In this document: positions 1 through 9,164 of the stretch, piece by piece
How positions within the stretch are numbered: position 1 is the stretch's first letter
Layout: each line of letters opens with the position of its first letter
Virus record (IMG/VR): IMGVR_UViG_3300044213_000107
Location: 124,001-188,000 of that record
Length of the DNA stretch: 64,000 nt
Reading direction: 5' to 3' (one strand)
Source: a virus
Position numbers and translations under genes: made by a program
Notes under the pieces: model-generated
The model's database searches: none
What the model was told of the DNA's origin: nothing
What the model saw: only the letters and a program-made list of their open reading frames with translations

Positions 1-144
1 AAAAATAGTTTTAAGAGATTCAACTACAAATTCCATGGTTGTTTGGTTATCATTTAGATAAATGACATTAAACAATTTTGGAGGTGCAAGATCTAATTTT
101 GGTTCAATACAAGTACGAGTCAAAGTTTCTGTGTTAGTTGTCAT
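1..144 (-). CDS. clpS: ClpS-like N-degron adaptor (partial, 3' end outside window)
   Basis: The first 48 residues are present and the gene runs off the window edge. After a short polar N-terminus the sequence PPKLFNVIYLNDNQTTMEF and following FVVESL match the ClpS core, where PP-x-(Y/F)-x-V-x(3)-ND-x(2)-T-x-MEFV is the family signature; the Asn-Asp and Met-Glu-Phe residues help form the N-degron pocket and the ClpA-binding face. ClpS delivers proteins with destabilising N-terminal residues to ClpAP. The ATG at 144 follows a weak purine stretch and lies just after the hsp20 terminator. ClpX lies 0.8 kb upstream in transcription, so two Clp-system components are encoded close together. Partial sequence limits certainty. 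Confidence 0.75.
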   Translation of the reverse strand, partial: MTTNTETLTRTCIEPKLDLAPPKLFNVIYLNDNQTTMEFVVESLKTIF

Positions 145-163
145 AATTTGTCTTTAAGTTAGA

Positions 164-183
164 AAGGGGAGTTGCCTCCCCTT
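164..183 (-). terminator. Rho-independent terminator after hsp20
   Basis: Eight base-pair stem (164-171 with 176-183, GGGGAG core) with a 4-nt loop, followed on the minus strand by TTTCT. It lies 18 nt after the hsp20 stop codon and before the ClpS-like gene. Confidence 0.7.
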
Positions 184-201
184 ATTATACTGCAACCTAG
201 A

Positions 202-642
202 TTATTTTGCAAATGTTATTGCAATTTTTTTAGGTTTGTCTTCTTCTGGAACTACTTGTTCAAGAGCAATAGCCAAAATACCATTTTTAACTGTTGCACC
301 ACGAACTTCAATGTGTTCGGCTAAAGGGAATGTGCGCACAAAATTGCGAGCCGAAATACCTTTGTGTAGATATTCTACATCATCGCGTTTTGCTTGCTCA
401 CCTTTAACTGTAAGCACATTTTCTTTGAGTTCTACGTCAATTTCACTTTCGTTAAAACCAGCGACTGCAACTTCGATTACATAATGTGTGTCATCAATTT
501 TGACTACATTATGTGGTGGATAATTGCCGTCTGTTTTGCTGTTTGCAAAAGTGCGATTTAACTGCTCAAACAAGTTGTCAAAGCCAATGGCATGACGGTG
601 TAAAGAGGGTAAATCAATCGTGTGAAGTGTAAAATTTGTCAT
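202..642 (-). CDS. hsp20: Small heat-shock protein, Hsp20 / alpha-crystallin family
   Basis: A 146-residue ATP-independent holdase chaperone. The alpha-crystallin domain spans roughly residues 35-135, with the strand pattern VIEVAVAGFNESEIDVE, then LTVKGEQ, and the near-C-terminal GILAIALEQ equivalent of the GxLxIxL signature. The C-terminal KKIAI resembles the I-x-I/V tail motif. The ATG at 642 is preferred over an upstream in-frame start because AAAGGAGA sits 7 nt before it. It has its own sigma70-like promoter and a terminator, so it is a single-gene transcript. Hsp20 genes are common in T4-like cyanophages and relatives, where a role in virion protein folding is assumed. Confidence 0.93.
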   Translation of the reverse strand: MTNFTLHTIDLPSLHRHAIGFDNLFEQLNRTFANSKTDGNYPPHNVVKIDDTHYVIEVAVAGFNESEIDVELKENVLTVKGEQAKRDDVEYLHKGISARNFVRTFPLAEHIEVRGATVKNGILAIALEQVVPEEDKPKKIAITFAK

Positions 643-708
643 TTTTGTTTCTCCTTTATAAGCAAGTTTTATGACTAAGTTGTGTAGCCCACTATTGGCA
701 CTACACAT
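643..708 (-). promoter_or_regulatory. Structured 5' leader of hsp20
   Basis: The leader between the predicted transcription start and the hsp20 ATG is about 66 nt and can form a hairpin with GTGTAG pairing to CTACAC around 680-705. Host sHSP genes often carry RNA thermometers in this place. I do not see a clean pairing that masks the AAAGGAG box, so a thermometer is only a possibility. Confidence 0.3.
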
Positions 709-714
709 TTATTT

Positions 715-742
715 ATTATACACAGAAAAAATCTTAATACAA
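715..742 (-). promoter_or_regulatory. sigma70-like promoter of hsp20
   Basis: On the minus strand TTGTAT (737-742), a 16-bp spacer and a perfect TATAAT (715-720). The -35 box overlaps the end of the bS21 gene. Confidence 0.65.
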
Positions 743-973
743 TCTTTTTGGTAAACTATCTGCTTCGATTTTCTTTTGCCAGCGACGCTTGGCTTGACTA
801 CGTGCTTTTTTACGAGCAGTAGTGGGTTTTTCGTAAAATTCTTTTTCACGAAGTTCTTGTATTAATCCAGTTTCTTGGATTTTCTTTTTAAATTTGCGCA
901 GGGCTTTTTCTACGTTATCGTAGCTAACGTAAACTGTTAGACCTCGTTTGCGACTTCTATTATCGTATGTCAT
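734..973 (-). CDS. rpsU: Ribosomal protein bS21 homologue
   Basis: A 79-residue basic protein with the bS21 layout: LTVYVSYDNVEKALRKFKKK at residues 12-31, then the hallmark REKEFYEKPTTARKKAR (43-59), a Lys/Arg-rich helix, and the terminal LPKRLY. bS21 sits on the 30S platform beside the 3' end of 16S rRNA and helps initiation; phage versions are thought to replace or compete with the host protein to favour phage mRNAs. The ATG lies two nucleotides after the clpX stop, so the two are probably cotranscribed. Length is slightly above the 70-71 residues of host bS21. Confidence 0.95.
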   Translation of the reverse strand: MTYDNRSRKRGLTVYVSYDNVEKALRKFKKKIQETGLIQELREKEFYEKPTTARKKARSQAKRRWQKKIEADSLPKRLY

Positions 974-974
974 A

Positions 975-2177
975 TTATGTGTAAATTGGTTCAGTTTTAT
1001 ATTTAACTGTTTCAGCAGTTATTTGTATTTTTTTATAGCCGGCTTGTTTAATTTCGGATATTTTATACAAAAATGGTTGTAAAGTTCTCTCTATGATGCT
1101 TTTTAATGCTCTAGCACCTATTTTCATGCTTGCAGCTTCTTCCGCAATGGTTTTTACAGCTTCTGGTGTAAATTCTAATGCAACCGAGTCTGCTTCAAAA
1201 TAAAACTGCATTTGTTTAATTAAATTGTTTTTTGGTTTAATCAGTATACTAACAAAATCATCTAGAGTTAATTTATTTACAGAAACCAAAACAGGAAATC
1301 TACCTACAAATTCAGGAATCATTCCATACTGTATAAAATCTTCCCAGTCAGCGGTGTCAGAAGTTTTTATGTTATTAGTAGTTGATCTAAACCCTATGCC
1401 GGTTCCGCGGCATCGTTGTTCTATAATTCGATCTAGATCACTAAATGCTCCACTGGCTATAAACAGTATGTTTGTTGTATCTATATCAATTTGGTCCAAG
1501 CTAGGATGTTTTTTGTTATTGCCAATTGGTACTCTGCATACTGTACCTTCAACTAGTTTTAATAGTGCCTGTTGTACACCCTCACCACTAACATCTCGAG
1601 TAATACTAGGCCCTTCGCTTTTACGGCCAATTTTATCTATTTCATCTAAAAATACAATTCCGCGTTGGCATGCTTCTACATCGTAATCTGCTTCAGCAAA
1701 TAAACGAGCAATCATGGTATCTACATCATCGCCAACATACCCCGACTCGGTTAATGTTGTTGCATCGGCAATAACAAACGGTACATTCAAGTATCGTGCA
1801 ATAGTTCGTGCTAATAATGTTTTCCCTGATCCAGTTGAACCAAATAACAATATATTACTTTTTTCTAATTCTACACGACTGTTAAAAAATACACGTTTAT
1901 AATGATTTGTGACCCCGACACTCAATGCTATTTTTGCAGCATCTTGGCCAATTACGTATAAATCTAAAAACTGTTTTATCTTAACAGGATCTAATGCTCG
2001 GTTTATTTTTTTGTCTGCTCTAAAGGTATCGTTGCGTTCTTTGTTTAATATCCCAGAACACAAATCTATACATTCATCGCAAATACCTGCATCGTTGGCA
2101 ACAATAAGTTTGTTTACATCGTTACGGGTTTTACCGCAAAAATTACAATGTATCAGCAGCGTGTTGTTGTCTTTCAT
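975..2177 (-). CDS. clpX: ClpX-like AAA+ unfoldase
   Basis: A 400-residue, near full-length ClpX. Visible elements: zinc-binding cysteines C11, C14, C33, C36; Walker A GSTGSGKT (113-120); pore-1 loop GYVG (146-149); Walker B FLDEID (176-181); an RKH-loop equivalent KKH (222-224); sensor-1 region NILFIASGAF; and the ClpP-docking IGF tripeptide (261-263). The C-terminal small domain has the sensor-2 motif IGARALKSI. Retention of IGF implies it can still dock on host ClpP; no clpP is seen in this window. It overlaps the upstream hypothetical gene by 35 bp and is followed by bS21. Likely role: redirecting host ClpP or remodelling complexes during infection (inference). Confidence 0.95.
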   Translation of the reverse strand: MKDNNTLLIHCNFCGKTRNDVNKLIVANDAGICDECIDLCSGILNKERNDTFRADKKINRALDPVKIKQFLDLYVIGQDAAKIALSVGVTNHYKRVFFNSRVELEKSNILLFGSTGSGKTLLARTIARYLNVPFVIADATTLTESGYVGDDVDTMIARLFAEADYDVEACQRGIVFLDEIDKIGRKSEGPSITRDVSGEGVQQALLKLVEGTVCRVPIGNNKKHPSLDQIDIDTTNILFIASGAFSDLDRIIEQRCRGTGIGFRSTTNNIKTSDTADWEDFIQYGMIPEFVGRFPVLVSVNKLTLDDFVSILIKPKNNLIKQMQFYFEADSVALEFTPEAVKTIAEEAASMKIGARALKSIIERTLQPFLYKISEIKQAGYKKIQITAETVKYKTEPIYT

Positions 2178-2526
2178 TGGCTCGTTGAGAAAAATAATCG
2201 AGTATATTGTTGATCTTATTTGCGTTTGCTAAAAAATTCTTAGGCCCATAATAATATGCCTGCGGTAGCGCAGCCAATCTATCTTTAACGGAACTAATTG
2301 TAGTTTCTTCGGTGTTTACAATCAACACATGGCTACGTGCAACTGCGGCATCTAACCATTCTAGATTGTCTAAATCGTATTTGTATAGATATACATTAAA
2401 TGATTCGTCATTGCCCGAACATAATATTGCTAGAGTTTCTACATCAACTGGACTAGCATCAATGATAGTCACTGTATGTTGTTCATCGTCAACAAAATCC
2501 GGGGGTGTAATAAAATTACTGGTCAT
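2143..2526 (-). CDS. Conserved phage hypothetical protein upstream of clpX
   Basis: A 127-residue acidic protein that I do not recognise. No signal peptide or membrane segment. The middle alternates hydrophobic strands and helices (HTVTIIDASP, VLIVNTEET), which could be a small alpha/beta fold. Its 3' end overlaps clpX by 35 bp and its start overlaps the membrane-protein gene, so translation is probably coupled along 4075 to 734. The coupling suggests, but does not show, a functional link with ClpX, for example as an adaptor. Confidence 0.6.
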   Translation of the reverse strand: MTSNFITPPDFVDDEQHTVTIIDASPVDVETLAILCSGNDESFNVYLYKYDLDNLEWLDAAVARSHVLIVNTEETTISSVKDRLAALPQAYYYGPKNFLANANKINNILDYFSQRANERQQHAADTL

Positions 2527-4075
2527 GTTTTACCTTTGCTAGATATGCTTCAATTTGGTCATGCTCGACATCAGTTAATAAGTCTGCATCGTATTTACCT
2601 GCGGCCAGTTGTTCTATTAACCAAGGAATATATGCTTCGTTGTAGGCATAACTGTCAGAATTGTTTCTATCCACTTCTACCCATTTTACTTTGTTCCACT
2701 TAAACAATCGAGGCGGTAAGTAATCAACTCGTAGGTACATATCACCTTTAGCAGGGCTTATCGGAAATGCAGTTCCAAATCCTGCAGAAATCTGCTGGTG
2801 CATTTCGTTGTCAGCTAACGCTGTTAAAAATGGCAGTTGCGATACATTTTTTTCTGCTATTTGATTGGGCTTTTCTATATTGCTGTCAAGCATGTCATCA
2901 ACTGCCGCCTGTTCCTCTTTGGTTAGCTCAGCAGACATCAAAGGAACATTGTCTTCGGGTTGACTGTTGGTAACCACCAAAGGTGGTTCTACCACAGGTT
3001 CTTCGGGCGTGTATACCAATGGTTTAACTTCAGTGCCTAGTCCTGTCCAAGGACGGTCCAAATAAGGATGTTTTTCAAACACTGACTTTTCGGGTTCTGG
3101 TTTAACAGGTTCATTAAACATCCATCCAGGCGGGTGCGGGTCAGAAAATGGTTCTGGCTCTACAGGATATTCTTCCTCCGATGCTGCCTGTGCTGCCTTG
3201 ATGTCTACTACATCCATTTGCTGGGACGGATCTTCTATTTCAGCTTTTTCTTCTGCGGTAGGAGGTTCTCCAACTTCTGCTACCCAAGAGTCGTGTTCAA
3301 CTTCTTGGGGTTCTTGTTCTTCGCGAATCCAAGCAAATGTCATTTGGCTGGCCAGTAACATCACAACTGCCAATGGGTCAAACACAATAACAATCAAAAT
3401 AATAACCCAAGTTACTGCTCGCTCCAGGATTGATGCATCTGGATTGTCCCCATACACAAATGCCGCAATGTATTTTATAGGACCAACTTCCGCTTCGACC
3501 TTTCGTACTTCGGCGGCAATAGGCGCACGGGCATCTGTAAGTTCCGCAATAGACTTCTGCGACTGTGATATTTCATTTTGAAGTCTAACACGTTCTTTCT
3601 GCTGGGACTTACGCAAAGCCACAGCTTTGTCGGCACCCTTTTCATCTGTTGAGCGGCCCAGTACTTGGTCCACTCCTTCATCCATCTGTTTAAGTGCCCG
3701 ACGGTCTGCTTCAATATTTTCCTTTTCGGTTTTAATTTTTTCATCATATATTGCTATTTTACTTTGAACATCACCTGATACTAATGTTTGGTCACTGTGT
3801 GCTTTCGAAAGGAAGCCAAATATACCTAAACTGGTAATAAACATTAGAATTGCCACTGCCGTAACTGCATAGGTTTTCATTAGTATGGGCAGTCGTGGCC
3901 AGTGTGCTTTAACCCAACTTGCGGTTACAAGTTTGCCAACTTCCAGGCTAATGCCCATAATAGCAATTGGTATGGCGGCGGCAGAGAAAATGGCCATTAG
4001 ACCCATTACCGAGTAGTAAATGGCCACGCCACTAATGGTTAAACCAGAAAGTAATAATAAGACTGCAAGTATCAT
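2516..4075 (-). CDS. Large phage membrane protein with coiled coil
   Basis: 519 residues. Hydrophobic segments at about 2-21, 25-46, 68-90 and 222-246 predict three or four transmembrane helices. Between the third and fourth lies a charged coiled coil (about 105-200). After the last helix comes a long acidic, proline-rich region (250-400) and a compact C-terminal segment with aromatic clusters. Similar membrane-plus-coiled-coil proteins occur near structural genes in T4-like marine phages, but the role is unknown. A late-promoter box ends 6 nt before the ATG and there is no ribosome binding site, so the message may be leaderless. Confidence 0.65.
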   Translation of the reverse strand: MILAVLLLLSGLTISGVAIYYSVMGLMAIFSAAAIPIAIMGISLEVGKLVTASWVKAHWPRLPILMKTYAVTAVAILMFITSLGIFGFLSKAHSDQTLVSGDVQSKIAIYDEKIKTEKENIEADRRALKQMDEGVDQVLGRSTDEKGADKAVALRKSQQKERVRLQNEISQSQKSIAELTDARAPIAAEVRKVEAEVGPIKYIAAFVYGDNPDASILERAVTWVIILIVIVFDPLAVVMLLASQMTFAWIREEQEPQEVEHDSWVAEVGEPPTAEEKAEIEDPSQQMDVVDIKAAQAASEEEYPVEPEPFSDPHPPGWMFNEPVKPEPEKSVFEKHPYLDRPWTGLGTEVKPLVYTPEEPVVEPPLVVTNSQPEDNVPLMSAELTKEEQAAVDDMLDSNIEKPNQIAEKNVSQLPFLTALADNEMHQQISAGFGTAFPISPAKGDMYLRVDYLPPRLFKWNKVKWVEVDRNNSDSYAYNEAYIPWLIEQLAAGKYDADLLTDVEHDQIEAYLAKVKHDQ

Positions 4076-4081
4076 AGAGTG

Positions 4082-4089
4082 TATTTATT
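4082..4089 (-). promoter_or_regulatory. T4-type late promoter box (AATAAATA)
   Basis: One mismatch from TATAAATA; box end to ATG distance is 6 nt. Confidence 0.5.
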
Positions 4090-4123
4090 GGTATTACTCT
4101 AACAGTTTACACAGAGTTTTTGA

Positions 4124-6334
4124 TTATGTCAAGACTTGCCAGCCGATTTCGCCCAAAACATCGGCATTATTTGATGTTGATGTGATTACTAAGGTAAGTG
4201 TATCCGAAACGTTGGCCAGTGTGCGACCAAGTTGGTATTGGAATATACCTTGACTTTCGAGTGTAATGGCAGTTCTGGCATCGGCATAGCCCGCGGCAAC
4301 TTCGGTGCCGCCCGAGACTGCGGTAGCGGCCGAGTCTACATCTACTGCACCAGTAGCAGTAGTACCGGTCCAGGTAGCACCAGTTAAGGTAGCATTCAAT
4401 AATAACGCCCACCGATAGTAGTTTACTGAAGGACTCAGGATGTCTACCTGTGTAGGGTTAACCACAGAATCTAATCTACTGCTATTCATTCTAATGCTGA
4501 CCAAAGGTATATATGTTCCTGCTGATGTAACACGTTTGGTAGTAACACCAGTGCCGGCTGTTTCGGTATAGCCAATTTCGTTGTAGCCGGCTTCGCTCAT
4601 TACACTACAACAAATCTGTTTCATTGTACTGGCCTGTGCGGTTGCACCAGTATTGGTTATTTCATAGCGTATGGGCAGAGTTGCTGTCTGCATATAGGTT
4701 GTGGTATAGTTAGTGCTGTTAGCGTGATGAAACTTGTGGCAACACACATATTGTCCATTGATCACAAAACCTGTGCGTACTGTGCCCACACCTAACCACT
4801 CAATGTCGCACCAGAATATTTGTGGTGCGGCTGTGTTAAGTGTAATGCCGCTAGGACCTGTGCCGTCTAATCGGTCATAGTTCCACGAACTCTGTGCTAT
4901 TCTTTCTTCGGCTAATGTTCCAGAACTTGAACTGCGAATAACCATATTCAGTGTACTGTTGGCCTGTTCAAAGTAAATGCCATTTGAGGCACCAAAGTAG
5001 CCCACACGCTGACGTAGGTTGTTTTGTGCTGGTGCCATAACAAAGGTACACAGGATAAGTAAACTCTTACCTGGCTGATAGTTGAACACACGCTTGGATT
5101 CACGTATGACCTCTGATCCTGAACTTGTGGTAACATTAAGATTACGTACATCGGCGTTGAAGTCGTAGGTAACAGTTCCGCCGGTGCTGACAGCATTACT
5201 AAACTGTCCTCGGGAGATATAACGCAAGGCACTATCAAATATAGTAACTGGTTCACTAACACGTAGTCGACCAAAAGCATCATAGGCAGTTGGTGTAAAT
5301 GTTACTGTTGGTGTGCCATTAATCGATACATTTGCATTAGAAGGAAATGTTGTAGTAATATTACCTGCAACTTGCCAAGGTGTTGTGCCTTGATTTACTG
5401 TAATAGGTTGGTCTGACCCACCAATGTTGCCGTAGATGTGTACGTTGCCAGTAATAGTAGGTAGTTGTGTTATTGATACATTACTTGGAAAGTTATTAAC
5501 ATTTACATTACCAGCAATAGTAGGTAGTTGTGTAATTGATACATTACCTGATACTCCTACACTACCTGTAACAGGTGGCATCTGTGTTATCGATACATTA
5601 CCTAAGGCAGGTAACTGTGTTATGCTTACATTACCACTTACACTAACTCCAGGTAGTTGTGTTATTGATATGTTACCTGATACACCAACATTACCTGTAA
5701 CAGCAGGCATCTGTGTAATGCTAACATTACTTGGGAAATTATCTACATTAACATTACCACGAACAGCAGGTAACTGTGTTATGCTTACGTTGCCAAGTGC
5801 TGGTAATTGAGAAATTGAAACGTTACCACTCACACCAACATTGCCACTTACTCCAACGTTGCCTGTGATAGACGGCATTGTGGTTATCGATACATTACTT
5901 GGAAATACAGGAAAATTATTTACATTAACATTACCAGTTATTGTTGGTAGTTGTGTGATACTTATATTACCAGGAAAGTTAGTAACCGCAACACCTGGCA
6001 TTTGTGTAATGCTAACATTACTGGGAAATGCTGGAAAGTTAGTTACAGCGACATTGCCAGCGACACGAACATTGGCGTTACCATCTAAACTTACTGGTAA
6101 CCAAGGTACTGTTAGTATACCAGATGTACCAATTTCATCAAGATGAACGTGTACTGCATTATCTGGAGTTGAATCAACTTGAACTACACCAGGAATATTT
6201 ACATTGCCACTAATGTTAATGTTGCCAGCAAAGCCTGTGCGTACAGTTACATCACCACCGTCATTTAGATAAAGAGCGTTGGTTAAATTTTGTAGTAACG
6301 GATTTACACCTGGGCCTTTGTTGCTGGTGCTCAT
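4124..6334 (-). CDS. Tail fibre / adhesin protein with GNVSITQLP repeats
   Basis: 736 residues. Residues about 25-330 consist of short imperfect repeats built on GN-(V/I)-(S/N)-(I/V)-(T/N) followed by QLP, QMP or NFP, which predicts a beta-structured trimeric shaft. Residues about 350-736 form a unique domain (DAFGRLRVSEPVTIFDS, then YISRGQFSNAV) resembling C-terminal domains of phage fibre proteins. No catalytic motif is visible. The stop is one nucleotide from the downstream region and the ATG lies directly after the neighbouring fibre gene, giving a block of fibre genes from 9.2 to 4.1 kb. The repeats could support slippage or recombination. Confidence 0.75.
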   Translation of the reverse strand: MSTSNKGPGVNPLLQNLTNALYLNDGGDVTVRTGFAGNINISGNVNIPGVVQVDSTPDNAVHVHLDEIGTSGILTVPWLPVSLDGNANVRVAGNVAVTNFPAFPSNVSITQMPGVAVTNFPGNISITQLPTITGNVNVNNFPVFPSNVSITTMPSITGNVGVSGNVGVSGNVSISQLPALGNVSITQLPAVRGNVNVDNFPSNVSITQMPAVTGNVGVSGNISITQLPGVSVSGNVSITQLPALGNVSITQMPPVTGSVGVSGNVSITQLPTIAGNVNVNNFPSNVSITQLPTITGNVHIYGNIGGSDQPITVNQGTTPWQVAGNITTTFPSNANVSINGTPTVTFTPTAYDAFGRLRVSEPVTIFDSALRYISRGQFSNAVSTGGTVTYDFNADVRNLNVTTSSGSEVIRESKRVFNYQPGKSLLILCTFVMAPAQNNLRQRVGYFGASNGIYFEQANSTLNMVIRSSSSGTLAEERIAQSSWNYDRLDGTGPSGITLNTAAPQIFWCDIEWLGVGTVRTGFVINGQYVCCHKFHHANSTNYTTTYMQTATLPIRYEITNTGATAQASTMKQICCSVMSEAGYNEIGYTETAGTGVTTKRVTSAGTYIPLVSIRMNSSRLDSVVNPTQVDILSPSVNYYRWALLLNATLTGATWTGTTATGAVDVDSAATAVSGGTEVAAGYADARTAITLESQGIFQYQLGRTLANVSDTLTLVITSTSNNADVLGEIGWQVLT
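5436..6060 (-). repeat. Short degenerate tandem repeats in fibre gene
   Basis: About 30- to 60-bp imperfect direct repeats, recognisable on the plus strand by the recurring words ATTGATACATTACC and GGTAGTTGTGT. They encode the GNVSITQLP units and are not a CRISPR array. Confidence 0.8.
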
Positions 6335-6335
6335 G

Positions 6336-7877
6336 TTATACTGCCACGTTGGCCCACTTGTTACGCAAGTACTTTTCTACAGAAATAATACTTGATGGGC
6401 TGAGTGCGGAGTTATACATAATAACTTCGCCTATGTTTAGACCTTGGGTTGAAGCTGTAGCATTAGTTAGATTTTTGCCACTTTGTGGAGGACGACCACT
6501 AAAAAATAAATTTGGTATTGGTGTGCCGGCAATAGTACCTTTAGTTGTTACACTACTTAATGTACCAGAAACACTAAATGATATACTGTTTGCGTTACAT
6601 GCCGTAACCGTTTGCGTACCATTTAATACCGCGGTCCCAACTGTAGTCCAGCTAGCTAATGTAATGTTTTGTCCTACTAAGTAAGGTGCCGTACCTTGGC
6701 TTGCTGACAGCATAACTGTACAAGTTCCACCGGAAACTGTAGTAGAGCTAACTGTAGAGCTAGCCAATGTAAATGTAGACGGTGGATTAGTTGTTGTGCC
6801 AACTGTGCCGGTAAATGTTAATGGGCAAGCATTACCGTCTAATCGTGCTTGGAAACGTGTGGCATTAGTTGCCTGTGTGCCATCAAACTTTAATACATGT
6901 ACGTGCCAACCTGTGGTACTTGCGGCATTACCTGTTGCAGTAGCACCGGATACAGTATAGTTATAGACACTGGCATTTGTACCAAAACTGATATCAACAC
7001 CTGCGTGGTCACTGCCTGTGATTGCTACGTTACCAGTAACTGATCCTACCTTGTATGCTATAGCCATAGTATAACCACTCAATGTACTGGCATTACCTAA
7101 CGGAACACGAAAAGCGTCGCCCGAGTTAAATCCCACATAAGGCATGTTAGCAGTAATGACACCTGATGTTTTTGTTTGACTTATACTTACATAATAAGTA
7201 CCAACGCCACCTACACCTGTGCCTAGTGCGGTAATATATGTTGCGGCGGTTACGCCTGTACCAACGATCATATTGTTTACACTGATTGTACCAGCGGATA
7301 TAGCAGATACTGTTAATACAATAGGAGTAACTGTTAATGTTTGGCTTGCTTGAGCGGGAATTGCTGTACCGGCCAAGTTGGTAATTGTCCAAGCACCGGT
7401 TGAGTTTGCTGTACCAGATTGATTAGCACTAATAATAGTGTTTGCAGGAATTGTACCACCACTTAATACATAGCCAATGACCACGCCACTGTTAGTTGGT
7501 GCTGTAGTAACGGTTAGAGTTGTTCCCGAAACTGAGCCAGTGAATGTACTTGCTGTGCCTGGAGCAATCGATCCTGTAAATGCTGCGGTACCTGGGACGG
7601 CAGTACCTGAGTTAAAATAAAAGTTTGGCAAGTTATACTGTGTTGTACCTAAGGCACCAAATCCATAGGTGCCCATTGGTGTACCGGAGTAGAACTTACT
7701 TAGCCAGCCTTGTACGGTATCGCCTGACTGAATTGGTGTGTGTGCAGCACCAGTAAAGTAACTTACCGAGCTGGCGTCATACCAGAAGTTAGCTTGTCCA
7801 AAACTGAACAAGTTACTACCAGTGGTGCTAACCGTAGGTGCGGCAATAACGTTCTTATGACGATGTAAGTTTAGCAT
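6336..7877 (-). CDS. Tail fibre / virion surface protein
   Basis: 513 residues, rich in Gly, Thr, Ser and Ala. The N-terminus reads [13 protein letters not shown], the style of phage appendage proteins with a lectin-like jelly-roll, and a similar YxDA start occurs in the LamG-type protein at 32.7 kb. The C-terminus ([12 protein letters not shown] then [10 protein letters not shown]) is the usual end of concanavalin/LamG-type domains in phage tail proteins. The central part has low-complexity Thr/Gly strands. Its ATG overlaps the stop of the upstream coiled-coil fibre gene. Role in receptor or glycan binding is inferred. Confidence 0.65.
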   Translation of the reverse strand: MLNLHRHKNVIAAPTVSTTGSNLFSFGQANFWYDASSVSYFTGAAHTPIQSGDTVQGWLSKFYSGTPMGTYGFGALGTTQYNLPNFYFNSGTAVPGTAAFTGSIAPGTASTFTGSVSGTTLTVTTAPTNSGVVIGYVLSGGTIPANTIISANQSGTANSTGAWTITNLAGTAIPAQASQTLTVTPIVLTVSAISAGTISVNNMIVGTGVTAATYITALGTGVGGVGTYYVSISQTKTSGVITANMPYVGFNSGDAFRVPLGNASTLSGYTMAIAYKVGSVTGNVAITGSDHAGVDISFGTNASVYNYTVSGATATGNAASTTGWHVHVLKFDGTQATNATRFQARLDGNACPLTFTGTVGTTTNPPSTFTLASSTVSSTTVSGGTCTVMLSASQGTAPYLVGQNITLASWTTVGTAVLNGTQTVTACNANSISFSVSGTLSSVTTKGTIAGTPIPNLFFSGRPPQSGKNLTNATASTQGLNIGEVIMYNSALSPSSIISVEKYLRNKWANVAV

Positions 7878-8842
7878 TAAGCAAATCCTGTAACCAAACT
7901 AGCAAGATATCCAATAGTACTATTAACGTATGTTACTGTTAATAAGTCTGTGGCATTGGCTGCAGTACTCAATGTTTTGTTTCCGCCAGCAAATTTCATA
8001 GAGCTTGTTAACAAGTAAGGACCGCCTGACGATGGTTGTGTTACTGCAAAGGTGACTGTTTGTCCACTCTGTGGATTATTAAACGCATTAAATGTAATGC
8101 TACCAGTTAATGTTAGTACTTGTAAGTCGCCGTTGGCTGGGTCTGGTGTGATAGTTCCTGTTGTTGTACCAGAGCCACTGGCAATAGTGTAAACTGTATC
8201 GCGAACATCACGAACTTGTAAAGTGTTGCCCATAATAACTGGAGTAATGTTAGTGAAAATCACATAACCACTTCCGTCTGGGTTTAGTGTAATGTTACCG
8301 TTAGTACCGCTAGGAGTTGTAATTTGTCCTGTGGCAGTTTGGATAATGTTAGCGGCCAATACGTTACCAGAATATACAGGCAAGTAACTTGCTACGTTAG
8401 CATTACTATAAGTAGATCCGCCGCCACCTAAGTTTACGTTGGCCCAGGTCTCGTATGCACCTACGTTAGCACTTAATGTTTGGATATTGGTAGCATTAGT
8501 AGCAATGTTGGTATTAGCACCAGTGATTTGATTTTGTAGTGATGTAACACTAGCATTAGCCCAGGTCTCGTATGCACCTACGTTAGCACTTAATGTTTGG
8601 ATATTGGTAGCATTAGTAGCAATGTTGGTATTAGCACCAGTGATTTGATTTTGTAGTGATGTAACACTAGCATTAGCCCAGGTCTCGTATGCACCTAAGT
8701 TGGCACTGATTGCCTGTGTAGCATAAGTCTTAACTGCTAATGCTGTTGTTTTTTGTGTTGTTCCACCATCTACTACTGGTAGTACTGTAGAGTCACTAAC
8801 ACTTGATAGTGATGATAGTGCTGAAATTTTTACATTTGCCAT
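7877..8842 (-). CDS. Tail fibre protein with duplicated coiled-coil unit
   Basis: 321 residues. An N-terminal segment ([12 protein letters not shown], then a [11 protein letters not shown]-type motif common at fibre N-termini) is followed by two identical 39-residue units of predicted trimeric coiled coil (repeat start [16 protein letters not shown]), then [15 protein letters not shown] and a C-terminal beta domain with [12 protein letters not shown] and [11 protein letters not shown]. The last two motifs recur in the 1607-residue fibre at 32.7-37.5 kb, so the proteins share modules. It starts right after a small virion gene. Confidence 0.75.
   Translation of the reverse strand: MANVKISALSSLSSVSDSTVLPVVDGGTTQKTTALAVKTYATQAISANLGAYETWANASVTSLQNQITGANTNIATNATNIQTLSANVGAYETWANASVTSLQNQITGANTNIATNATNIQTLSANVGAYETWANVNLGGGGSTYSNANVASYLPVYSGNVLAANIIQTATGQITTPSGTNGNITLNPDGSGYVIFTNITPVIMGNTLQVRDVRDTVYTIASGSGTTTGTITPDPANGDLQVLTLTGSITFNAFNNPQSGQTVTFAVTQPSSGGPYLLTSSMKFAGGNKTLSTAANATDLLTVTYVNSTIGYLASLVTGFA
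8442..8697 (-). repeat. Exact 117-bp tandem duplication
   Basis: Units 8442-8558 and 8559-8675 are identical by eye, and a third partial copy of about 22 bp follows. Each unit is 39 codons, so the frame is kept. Confidence 0.95.
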
Positions 8843-8846
8843 TTTG

Positions 8847-9164
8847 TTATTCCGGTATTAAAATTAATCCGCTTTCTGTTGTTAATAGATCGCCTGTTTC
8901 TGCTTGTATGCCGTTGATAGGTGATAGTACACCTGCAATCCAAGGACGACCCAGAACAAGCCCCCCGGTGTTTGCGTTATCAACAATTGAGTTACCACTA
9001 TACTGTGTTGGCAACTCGGTAATGTCATATGTACTACGCAAATCTGCGTTAGTTGGGTTATCTCTATGTGCAAGATCAGCTGCACGTTTAGTAGCCGCTA
9101 GATCTAGTTTAGCTTTTTGCCGAGCTTCTCTAGTAGATAAATGTGCAATACCATTTGCTGACAT
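8847..9164 (-). CDS. Small virion-associated hypothetical protein
   Basis: 105 residues, lying between a late-promoter gene and the fibre block. The N-terminal third is a charged helix (STREARQKAKLDLAATKRAADL); the rest is loop-rich with GGLVLGRPW and ends ESGLILIPE. Family not recognised. The gene order, with a late-promoter gene just upstream sharing its stop/start position at 9164, supports a structural role. Confidence 0.55.
   Translation of the reverse strand: MSANGIAHLSTREARQKAKLDLAATKRAADLAHRDNPTNADLRSTYDITELPTQYSGNSIVDNANTGGLVLGRPWIAGVLSPINGIQAETGDLLTTESGLILIPE

Noticed and set aside
5436-6060. Array-like short repeats that could suggest a CRISPR
   Set aside because: Repeats are degenerate, without spacers of constant length, and encode protein repeats in frame.
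5436-6146. Long plus-strand open frames opposite the repeat fibre gene
   Set aside because: They are frame shadows of the GNVSITQLP repeats; no ribosome binding site or independent protein features.
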